The position numbers were made by a program, and so were the translations under genes. This document shows, in pieces, positions 19,601-27,076 of a stretch of DNA of 27,076 nucleotides. Origin of the DNA: Mesotaenium endlicherianum (Eukaryota; Streptophyta; Zygnematophyceae; Zygnematales; Mesotaeniaceae); assembly GCA_009602735.1 (NCBI GenBank), contig WELA01010285.1, positions 188,850 through 215,925 on the forward strand. The letters run 5' to 3'. Every line of letters begins with the position of its first letter. The first letter of the stretch is position 1. The notes under the pieces are model-generated. The model searched no databases. It saw nothing but the letters and a program-made list of their open reading frames with translations, and was not told the DNA's origin.

Positions 19601-20318
19601 TGAAATGAATTGACGTACCAAATAGGCGATTAACAATTAATAAAGATCTTTATATCAGCAAGTAATTTTTATGGTATTTTTCGTTAATTGATTAACACCA
19701 AAGGGCAACACACTAGCAGTGAATAACACTCGTAAGTCAAATGCAAGTAAACTAGAATGAATAATGCAATCAGTAAACTCATACATAAGCAAGGTTGGAA
19801 GACAGTGCGTGTCAATGGCTTCTCGCCTTGGATTCAGATCTCTCTCAGTAAGCTGTACAAGAGAGTTGGCCTCGTTTCCGAATGCCGAACTCGAAAGCAA
19901 TGCCTAGCATATGTACATGGAATGAGTTTACTGTTCAACGGCCAGTGCGATGGCACCGCCTACCCGGGAGTTAACCACGTTGGTAGGACCTCGGTTAATT
20001 AAATCCACCGCCATCTCCCATCATCCCGAATCGCCATCCATCATAGGGATGTCATCTGGCCATTCATCTAGCATACCACACTTAGATGCATATCGAGGCA
20101 GTTTGCTGCTACCGAGTACGGAAGTCCGCTGGCTGTCAAAGAATGTGTCAGCAAGCTGACTTAAGTTGGCTTCAGCCTGCTGCTTCCGGCTGAGTCCTTG
20201 AATTGATAATTATACAAAGTCCAGCAGACTCAATACTACATAAAGTTCAGTAGGCTGAACTTAATTAATTATTATATTTAGATGAATATTATGTTTATTA
20301 ATATATTGATTCATTACA
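19601..20318 (-). repeat. LTR F, 5' LTR of element M (718 bp)
   Basis: Complete LTR on the - strand from TGTAATGAATCAA (20318) to TCATTTCA (19601). It shares the CTACTGAACTTTATGTAGTA block with LTR E. The TATA palindrome lies near 19646-19659. The base after its outer end begins + strand accessory-ORF sequence, so this is a clean insertion boundary. Confidence 0.9.
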
Positions 20319-21138
20319 ACTAGAGGGCTACCTCATCCTACCACCTCACATTGCCCCTTGGGACCCCAGGGTTTATGGATGCCTGAGACCAAGGAGCACA
20401 GGAGGTGGGGAAGAGACTATTTCTCTTAGGAGAAGCATGCCTTTGTCGAATGGGCCAAAAATTCAGGCAGGATAGATATCAGCAGGCTGAAGGCCAAGTA
20501 ACCTCCAGCTCGTCCTAAGAAAGGGCGGTCAGTAGATTTTTCCATGTCAACCAGGGAGCAGGATGACTAGTGGACGAGATCCCTACCCATTCAGAGGAGG
20601 ATGATGAAGAGGATGAGGAAGAGGAACAGGGCAGAGGAGAAGCATCAAGAGCTGGTACTCAGAAGACCCTGGGACAGGCACAAGCAGGGACTCCTAGGGC
20701 GCCAAGATCAGGTGTATGGAATGTGATCCTTACTATGGAGGCAACAGGACTCCGCACTTGTTCTCCCAGCCCACTTGGCCAAGCAGGGGAAGAAGTTGAT
20801 TTGATTGTTCTTGGCAGCAGAGAAAGGCAGAAACCCCCAGAGGACAGGGGTACCAATAGAACAACACGCGGAGTAGCAGAGGTATGTTGGCCACCCTCAT
20901 CAGTCAGGGACATGTACCTCTTGCCAATGTATTTCAGTATCCTACAGGAATGCCGGTTTATGTGGGCATTAACACCCAGATGGTTGAAGAGCAGGCTACC
21001 ATCCTTCGTTCTCCTTGAGGCCCAACTTTAGAACAAACAGGGTTCTTTAGAAGGCCAGCTGACAGACCTAGAGGGCTGTCCAAATCTAGGTCCAGATCTC
21101 AATATCCTGATTCTGGAGCCCCAGGAACAACGCCCTAA
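20319..21138 (+). pseudogene. 3' half of a second accessory ORF (copy P)
   Basis: Homologous to the element M accessory protein from its GYLILPPHIAPWDPR segment (20329) onward. It keeps the acidic run (SEEDDEEDEEEEQGRGEAS, about 20600) and the Arg/Ser-rich end (KSRSRSQYPDSGAP, about 21085-21125), with the terminal TAA at 21136-21138. It is interrupted by stops near 20480-20570, a one-base deletion near 20876 and a TGA near 21026. Its left end is exactly the outer edge of LTR F, so element M probably inserted at this codon. It provides the only second copy for comparison of this unknown protein. Confidence 0.75.
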
Positions 21139-21336
21139 ACATCAAAACCATCCTCTAATCAAACCTTGCCGGAGGTCTCTCTGTTTGCACCCCACAACGG
21201 AAGTGGATTAAGGGTGGAGGCGACAGTTCCCTGTCACTAATGATCCCCACAGCTAGGCAACAGTGTTGAAGCAAGAGGCAAGCGGTGGGGGGTTGGTTTC
21301 TGTTAGTTCCCTAATCAGATAATTCTACAGTTTAAT
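21139..21336 (+). other. Untranslated 3' region of copy P
   Basis: About 200 bases between the accessory ORF stop and the hairpin. No reading frame or known motif is seen. The matching interval in element M is much shorter (12162-12225), so one copy has gained or lost sequence here. Confidence 0.5.
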
Positions 21337-21371
21337 GTTGTCGAGGCGACAACAATTTAAGTTGGAGGGAT
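21337..21371 (+). other. Hairpin and polypurine tract of copy P
   Basis: GTTGTCG-AGG-CGACAAC (21337-21353) followed by AAGTTGGAGGGA (21359-21370) and then the LTR start at 21372. The block is nearly identical to that of element M. Confidence 0.85.
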
Positions 21372-22094
21372 TGTAATAAATCAGTACACTGGTAGATATA
21401 ATATTCATTTACATATAATAGTTAATTAAGTTCAGCCTGCTGAACTCTAGTCAATATTCAGTCTGCTGGACTTTATAAACTTATCTATTTAATGACTCAG
21501 CCGAGAGCAGCAGGCTGAAGTCAACTTAGGTCAACTTGCTGACACATTCTTTGACAGCCAGCTGACTTCCGTACTCGGTAGCAGCAAATTGCCTAGATAT
21601 GCATCTAAGTGTGATATGCTAGATGAATGGCCAGATGACATCGTTGGGATGGATGGCGATTCGGGATGATGGGAGATGGTGGTGGATTTGGTTAACCGAG
21701 GTCCTACCAAGGTGATTCACTCCCGGGTAGGCGGTGCCATTGCACTTGCTGTTGAACAGTAAACTCATTCCATGTACATATGCTAGACATTGCTCTCGAG
21801 TTCGGCATTCGGAAACGAGGCCAACTCTCTTGTACTGCTCACCGAGAGATATCTGAATCCAAAGCAAGAAGCCATTGATACGCAATGTCTTGCTTATGTA
21901 TAGGCCTTGCTTATGTATGACTTTACTGATTGCATCATTGATGCTAGTTCTACTTGCATTTGACTTGCGAGCATTGTCCACTACTAGTGTGTTGTCTTTT
22001 GCTGTTTAATCAGTTAACAGAAAATACCATAAAGATTACTTGTTGATATAAAGATCTTCTTTAATTGTTAATCGCCTATTGGTAAGTCGATTCA
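21372..22094 (+). repeat. LTR G, 3' LTR of copy P (about 723 bp)
   Basis: It begins TGTAATAAATCAG right after the polypurine tract and ends GATTCA near 22094, or CACA at 22096; the terminal bases differ from the other copies. The motif GTTCAGCCTGCTGAAC at 21430-21445 is a clear palindrome in the upstream part, with further CAG..CTG motifs to about 21570. It marks the right edge of the retrotransposon cluster. Confidence 0.85.
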
Positions 22095-23577
22095 CATGAG
22101 TTTCACTATGCCAAACTATGAGGCCCTCTTATTTTAAACATCATCAAAAATTCCAACTGTAACTCATGCACAAAAAGTAACTTGCAATTGCACTTCTACA
22201 TTGAAAAGTAAGTGCATAAAGGACAATAAGGCAAGCCGGTGTACATCGACACCAGGAATTTGGCTTGAACCTTTTCCTGATTCCTCCAAACCAAATGCTT
22301 TTTACAACCTAGGCCCTGGTACATATACCAGTGCCTGCTTAATTTGCCAGCATGTAGACAGCTCAACCTAGCACTACCTTATAACCCTAGACCGGTGCAC
22401 GATCCCACGATCTACTACATGCTTGGGACCCTGCCACTTAGCAAGGTGGTGCCCGCCGCCCGTCATGGCCGCCTCGTTTTCCCACAAATAAGTCAAGCCT
22501 ACTGACTGTGCTAGCCCTTGCTGTAGGCATTTGCTGCTTCTGGTCTAGTTGCCTGGCTACCTAGGACACCAGCCTGGCCATGACCCTGAAGATGGCCATG
22601 TTTGCTACCTAGCCGCTATCCGTGCTGGACGTGGGCAAAGGGAACCTTCCGAGCCAGCCCAAGTGCTTGTTGAACCTTTTTAAATAGACTAGCCTATCAA
22701 TTAACACACTTAAATGAACTAGTCTTCTTCGTCAACGTACTAAGGATGCACCTTCGATACATGCTAAAATGTCCAAGCACATCATACGCACAGCACATTG
22801 GGTGAGACCAACAAATTTAGAGAACTCTCCGGCTCTTAAGTTTTGTCAATTGACCTAAAGGATGCCGTGATGAACTAGGTGGTCCAACAAACTCATTTTA
22901 AGTTTGTTATTTAAGCCCAAATCATAAGTTTGTTATTTAAAACTCATCATATTGAAAACTACAGGGTATCTTCTTATGTGTTCACTTCCATCTGGGCCTC
23001 CAACTTTCTAGCTTTGCTATCACAATTTGAGTGACATTGCAAAAGATGATTGAGTACATTAGGTGAACACTTACAGATGATGCTTTCATGTAAATGTAGC
23101 ATATACTTGCTCCAAGTCAGGCATATGTCCTTCATACAAACTAGTAACAAGAGCTTAGATCACATTTAAATGGTCTGAATCAAAGTTCTATGGTACATCA
23201 TGATCAACAACAAAAGCAATGCACACCAACATAGAACACACAGTTGAAAGTAATGTCAAAAGCAAATGACCTTGACTAAAGGGAAGAAACCATAAGCATG
23301 CCTGGCGAGAATTAACTATAGATTAAGCAAGAAAGGAAGTCTATGCATTTGATATGAAAGTCATGTTTGCATCATTTCATGCAAGACCTGAAGACAAACA
23401 CACAACACACAACACAAGCTGAGCAAATTTCAAGTAATTTAGAAGCTATCTGCTCTTGCCATCCCACCAGCAATACGACAACACCATTGAGGCCTTACGA
23501 GGACAAAATTGTGCCGTATAATTGGAACAACATGCATCAAGCATGACATGAGCACTTGCCATTTTTACATTTTTTTT
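22095..23577. other. Intergenic stretch, no gene seen
   Basis: AT-richer, multi-stop sequence on both strands with no ORF of note, no recognisable tRNA and no LTR similarity. A 15-base word, AAGTTTGTTATTTAA, occurs twice (22900-22914 and 22926-22940). The part next to 23577 should contain the 3' UTR and polyadenylation site of the cysteine synthase gene, but I cannot point to a signal with confidence. Confidence 0.6.
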
Positions 23578-23833
23578 CTAAGGTTTGGGACACGACTCCT
23601 TGACAACGTCATGCTTTTCTGTGATGGACTTGAAGCCCGTCGCCGATGGACTCAGATTATGCGCTGCTAAATAGTCAGGATTGTGGAATTTGGTAAGGTG
23701 CCTATGTCCTCCATCGCACAATATGGTGACAATTGTCTTATTGGGTCCTATCGCTTGGGCCACTCGAACCGCACCGACGCAATTCATTGCAGATGAGCTC
23801 CCAAGGAAGAGCCCATCCTCTTCCAATAAGTAC
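23578..23833 (-). CDS. Cysteine synthase terminal exon
   Basis: The acceptor TTCAG|G (exon start 23833) follows CTTTTTCTGG. It encodes YLLEEDGLFLGSSSAMNCVG, then AVRVAQAIGPNKTIVTILCD and HRHLTKFHNPDYLAAHNLSP, and about 25 further C-terminal residues to TAG at 23578-23580. GSSSAMN is the conserved active-site-side loop of this enzyme group. Confidence 0.9.
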
Positions 23834-26800
23834 CTGAACCAGAAAAAGGAAAAATTTACACGCGGGCAAAGCACGTGATGTTGCGTATGAGTGGAATTGG
23901 CAATCAGAGGCTTCTCATGATTCAACTAGGTATCGAATTACTGTAGGGCATAAGGGTTGGGTTTAGAGCATTGCGTGGTTTGCGCTTAAGGCTTGGGCCT
24001 GCCCCATTTCAGGATGTCAGGCTAAAGCCTGTGCTTGATGGGCGCATTCCACGACGAAGGGGAGCAAGCGCAAAGCCATGTGACAGGTCGTGCCTCGTCA
24101 GACGAGTTTCTGACACAGCCCCTGACACAATGATAAGTATCACAAGCCCCCTTGTTGTGAGAAGTCAGCGAAGGGTCAGACAAAGACCTGTCAGACGCGG
24201 GCATGCTTGCTTGACGAATTGGACATGGTTGTCCACAAGGAGGTCAGAAGTGCAGAGGTCTCCTTGTCATGCATCATGATGCTTCGAAGGCAGCGGCATG
24301 ACGCTGAACACCATAGGCCCAATAGAAATACAACACTGCAGAGAGCCTAGTCGTGGAGATGATCAACAAAGTCACATTGGGTGAACTCTCTCGGGCTGGG
24401 GCTAGGACTAGGGCTGGGGGCCGGAACTGAGGCTAAGCCTTTTGTGAAGCGGGGGCCTACTCTTTGCGCTGCCATGGCAGTGCTAGGTGTCGGGCACCAA
24501 AGGGTTTGAGTTGGGGGGGGTGGAGGAGTAGGGGAGCAGCGCTCTATTGAATCAATCAAAGGTGAGGCGGCCACTTGCGGTGTCGTGCCGCTCGCTTTGC
24601 AGCTGTGACCTTTGCATGCTGGAAGCTGGTGCAGGAGCTCGCAGAGGTGCGCGTGCCGAGCGCTGACCTGGCGCGCTTGACAGAGTGCTGACCTGGCCAT
24701 GCCGACAGGGTGCTCATGTGGCCATGACATGGCCATATTGTCGGCAGGGTGCTGACCCGGCCATGTCTACAGAACGCTGGCGTGGCCAAGCCAACAGGGC
24801 GCTGACCTGGCCATGTCGATGTCGCCAGGGAGCTAACCTGGCCGAGCCTGGCGATGTTGCCAGACTGCTGACCTGGCGATGTCGACAGAGTGCTGACCTG
24901 GCCATGTCGACAGCCTCCTGGTCAGAGCCGCGGAAGGCGCCGTCGAGGCGCGCGCGCTCGAAGTTGGCCGTCAGGCGGTTGATGCCGATGCCCTCCGTGA
25001 CGGTGTCGAACGGGTTGCGCAGCCGCTTGCCCTCCGCCTCGTGGCGCGTGAACAGCACGCCCCGCGTCACGCGGTTGTACAGGCTCGACCCTGGCGGGTC
25101 GACAAGGAAGCACCCGATCCTCGCATCGTGCTCCTGGCACGCACACGCACACGCACACACGCACACACACGCACACACACGCACACATACGTCATTACAA
25201 GTCCACAGCACGCTCGCGCGCACGCACATTCGCACACACCATCACTCACGCTCATTGACGCACACGCACACGCACACGCACGCGGCACGTGAGTATGCAA
25301 GGCAGCCAAGCAGCAGGCCGTGAGGCCGGCGCGCAACAGGCAACGGGCAGTGCCACAGGCAGGCAGGCAGGCAGGGAGAGTCGGATTGCCCACACAGAAG
25401 TCACCTGTTCCTCCCTCTTTATATATCACTCTCCCCCTCCCCGATCTCTCTTTTTTCTCTGTTTCTCCCAGCACCTCTCCCTTCCATCTTGCTCTTGGCC
25501 TTTTTCCCCAACATTGACAACCCTCCCCCCCGCATCCTCACTCTTCAAACCCATCGTTCGATGCAAACAAACTCGAGCTCTACCTGCCACCTGGAGGGGA
25601 GCCCCCCCCGAGGTAGCAGGGACAGCACGGGGGGCAAGAAGTGGGCGCATGAGAGGGGATCATTCAGACGACGGCGGAGGAGCTCTGCGGTGGCGCGGAA
25701 AAAATAAAAGTAAGGCGAGACCCCGCAGCAGCACGCTCCTGGGTCACCACCGCAAGCACGCGCCCAGGCAGGCAAGCACGCGCTTCATCGCACTTTGCAC
25801 CGCACCATGCGGGGCCCCCAGAGACGGCCGTGCCCCTTCGCGGGCCTCTCGATGGTGGGGTCATCCCCACACTTGATTCTCTATATCCCAGAGCCTGGCC
25901 AGCCAAAGACCACGTGCTGCATCGCCCGCCCTGAAAGACGGCAGAGGAGCGGGGGCCATCGGCGGCGCGCTCGCTCGCCTGCACGCTCGTTGCTGACGCA
26001 CATGGACCAGGGCAGGGCGGTGCTCCCGGTGGGAGGGACGCCTCTTTCCTCAACACTCAACGGCAACCGCTAGCGTCGCGGGAGGTCCACGTACGCAATC
26101 AAGTGGAAGGCAGAGAAGAAACGAGTTCCCAGTTCCAAGAGCTAACACGAATCCAACTGCTTGTCGCGGCCTCTCATAGGTCATAGGCCTCTCTGGCAGG
26201 CCGGCCGGCCGGCTTCCGTAGGCCACCAGTACCTTACACACACACACACCCACATATAACTCCAGGTGCTTCCTCTAGAAGGCGATACGAGGGCCCAGAG
26301 CAGATTACCCGTAAGGGTGGCTACTAAAGTTTGTGCGCGCGCGCGTGCGTTTGTGTATATGCACACACACACACACACACACACAAGCACAGACACATGC
26401 GGCCGGCCCACTGCCGGCCCACCCCGCAGGAGGGGCTAGGATACCTTGAGGAAGGCGGAGACGCCCGCCAGCGTGCCACCTGTCCCTGCAGCCGCCACGA
26501 ACGCGTCGAGCCTGCCGCCCGTCTGGCGCCAGATTTCGGGTGCCGTGCCGCTGTAGTGCGCGCGGAAGTTGGCCAGATTCTCAAACTGGTCCGCGAAGAA
26601 GCCGCCACGTGGCTCCTCCTCCTCCTTGCCCCCCTCCTCCCCCCTCCCCCCAGCCTCCACCTCCGCCTCAGCCTCAACCTCGTCTGGCGCCCCCCCGGTC
26701 CCCCCTGGCTCCTCTGCTGACCCTCTTGGGGCGGGCCCTCTTGAGATGGGCCCTCTTGGGGCGGGCCCTCCCTCCGTGTCCCGCTCCAGCCCGGTTGGCG

Positions 26801-27023
26801 ACACTAATGTTGGTGATGATGATGGTGGTGGTGGTGAAGGAGCTGTGGCCTCTGGCGCGTCAACTTGGGGAGGGCGCAGCTCCTGTCCTGCTACCTGCTG
26901 CTGCTGCTGCTGCTCCCGCTCCTCTCCCTGCGCGTCCTCTTCCTCTTCCTCTTCCTCCGCGTCCCTCATCTGAGCTTCTCTGCACGTAAGAGCCAGGTCA
27001 TCCAACAGCTGGAGCTGCTTAGA
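23578..27023 (-). CDS. Cysteine synthase-like PLP enzyme (fungal/algal CS2 type), 3' three exons
   Basis: Known role of the family: PLP-dependent beta-replacement that makes L-cysteine from an activated serine (O-acetylserine) and sulfide; whether members of this divergent subgroup do this in vivo is less certain. Evidence: DQFENLANFRAHY and EIW.QTGG.LDAFVAAAGTGGT (the GTGGT loop binds the PLP phosphate) in the first visible exon, CFLVDPPGSSLYNRVTRGVL and TEGIGINRLTANF in the second, and GLFLGSSSAMNCVGAVRVA plus ILCDGGHRHLTKF in the third. The exons join in frame through GT-AG introns: 26445-27023 (left limit uncertain), 24898-25133, 23578-23833. The PLP lysine and the N-terminal half must lie beyond the window. 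The extended TEGIGINRLTANF...LDGAFRGSD segment is typical of the CS2 (Mcy1/YGR012W-like) group and not of plant OAS-TL. Confidence 0.85.
24660..24915. repeat. Minisatellite of about nine diverged 24-38 bp units
   Basis: Units resemble GCTGACCTGGCCATGTCGACAG with trailing GGGT or AGAGT, repeated from about 24660 to the end of the internal exon. The last unit (24892-24913) is the exon's own 3' end plus splice donor, read on the opposite strand. The rest lie in the following intron. Units with GCTGACCTGG carry a CCAGGTCAGC donor-like site on the - strand. Confidence 0.8.
24898..25133 (-). CDS. Cysteine synthase internal exon (236 nt)
   Basis: Acceptor CCAG|GAG (exon start 25133, phase 0) and donor CCAG|GTCAGC (exon end 24898, phase 2). 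It encodes EHDARIGCFLVDPPGSSLYN through GSDQEAVDMA. The preceding codons AFLK and the following RYLLEEDGLF join smoothly, and the codon split AG|G restores Arg. The intron before it has a TG/CG repeat in place of an ordinary pyrimidine tract. Confidence 0.88.
25137..25200. repeat. (CA/CG)n microsatellite beside a splice acceptor
   Basis: Alternating CACACG repeats of about 55 bp. On the gene strand this is (TG/CG)n running into GTGCCAG|GAG, the acceptor of the internal cysteine synthase exon. Confidence 0.9.
25258..25284. repeat. Short CACACG microsatellite
   Basis: A second CACACG run within the same intron, separated from the first by about 55 bases of degenerate CA-rich sequence. Confidence 0.8.
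26234..26395. repeat. CA and GC microsatellites in the intron
   Basis: CACACACACACACC at 26234-26252, a GTGCGCGCGCGCGTGCG run at about 26333-26350 and a CA run of about 25 bases at about 26361-26386. All lie in the intron before the internal exon. Confidence 0.85.
26445..27023 (-). CDS. Cysteine synthase exon with long low-complexity insert
   Basis: The donor is AAG|GTATCC (exon end 26445, phase 0). The acceptor is probably one of the AGs at 27020-27030, which follow a strong pyrimidine tract (27031-27076 on the - strand); an in-frame TAG at 27024-27026 puts the exon start at or after 27023. The first 145 or so codons are low complexity: a Glu run, a Gln run, PPPPSSSP, repeated PRGP units and a Glu/Ala/Gly-rich segment. 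Conserved core starts at FFADQFENLANFRAHY (about 26600) and ends AGVSAFLK. The open frame across the whole insert and the absence of a good acceptor just before the core argue that it is coding. Confidence 0.7.
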
Positions 27024-27076
27024 CTACTGCCCTTCAAAGGGGAGAAGGGGAGAGAGAGGAAGAAGGGGGGGGGGGG

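Larger units (their letters stand above)
11668..20318 (-). mobile_element. Element M: near full-length chromovirus with accessory ORF
   Basis: Read on the - strand: 5' LTR F (20318-19601), primer-binding site, gag, frameshift signal, pol with chromodomain (ending 14293), a spacer, an accessory ORF (13904-12408), hairpin and polypurine tract (12161-12127) and truncated 3' LTR E (12126 to about 11668). LTRs E and F share a variant block (CTACTGAACTTTATGTAGTA) that B, C, D and G lack, so they are the pair of one insertion. It lies between an integrase part and an accessory-ORF part of + strand sequence, as expected if it inserted into copy P. Confidence 0.85.

Noticed and set aside
22095..23577. 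Possible tRNA or other small RNA genes
   Set aside because: I looked for a cloverleaf with B-box-like sequence and found nothing convincing by eye.
24385..24425. GGGCTA/GGGGCT run as an internal telomere-like repeat
   Set aside because: Only a few irregular units that do not match a known telomere repeat consistently.
24347..24736. - strand ORF with a Pro-Ser repeat near 24390-24425
   Set aside because: It lies in the cysteine synthase intron; the repeat comes from GGGCTGGGGCTAGG-like DNA and no enzyme core residues are present.
24660..24915. The repeat array as a CRISPR
   Set aside because: Units are contiguous and diverged with no unique spacers, and the setting is a eukaryotic intron.

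Overview
The window looks like nuclear DNA of a retrotransposon-rich eukaryote, most likely a plant or green alga. The evidence is seven LTR copies of one Ty3/gypsy chromovirus family primed by initiator-methionine tRNA, and a spliced, GC-rich gene for a cysteine synthase of the type known from fungi and green algae. A charophyte such as Chara would fit, but the sequence does not prove it.

Positions 1-22094 are almost entirely one chromovirus family in several degenerate, nested and inverted copies. From left to right: a 3' LTR remnant (1-238); an 83-base reverse transcriptase scrap from a different gypsy lineage (239-321); element 1 on the + strand (322-5644: LTR, gag, pol cut off inside integrase, LTR); element 2 on the - strand (5645-10770: pol cut off at the same general place, gag, 5' LTR); a + strand integrase fragment (10771-11669); element M on the - strand (about 11668-20318), which is nearly full length; and the + strand 3' end of another copy, P (20319-22094). 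Element 1 and element 2 face each other across one LTR and form a very large inverted repeat. M appears to have inserted into the accessory ORF of P, and a later deletion removed P sequence together with the end of M's 3' LTR.

The reconstructed element order is LTR - tRNA-iMet primer site - gag (CCHC knuckle) - (-1 frameshift) - protease/RT/RNase H/integrase with chromodomain - 364-base spacer - an accessory ORF of about 500-560 codons with no family I recognise - hairpin plus polypurine tract - LTR. Two features stand out. All three gag/pol junctions carry a textbook -1 programmed frameshift signal: a U UUA AAA heptamer, a 7-base spacer and a 10-bp stem. The accessory ORF is preceded by a perfect TACTAAC branch-point motif and an AG just before a strong-context ATG, which suggests env-like expression from a spliced RNA.

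Positions 22095-23577 show no gene. From 23578 to the end lies the 3' part of a - strand cysteine synthase gene. Three exons can be placed by reading-frame continuity and GT-AG sites, and upstream exons lie beyond the window. Its introns hold CA/TG microsatellites and a minisatellite built from copies of the gene's own exon/5' splice-site junction. Its first visible exon carries about 145 residues of acidic, Gln- and Pro-rich low complexity next to the conserved core.

Six isolated N bases (6934, 7552, 7685, 9157, 16141, 18690) are each flanked by a short imperfect direct repeat. They look like unmerged contig overlaps, so reading-frame breaks at them should not be counted as biology.
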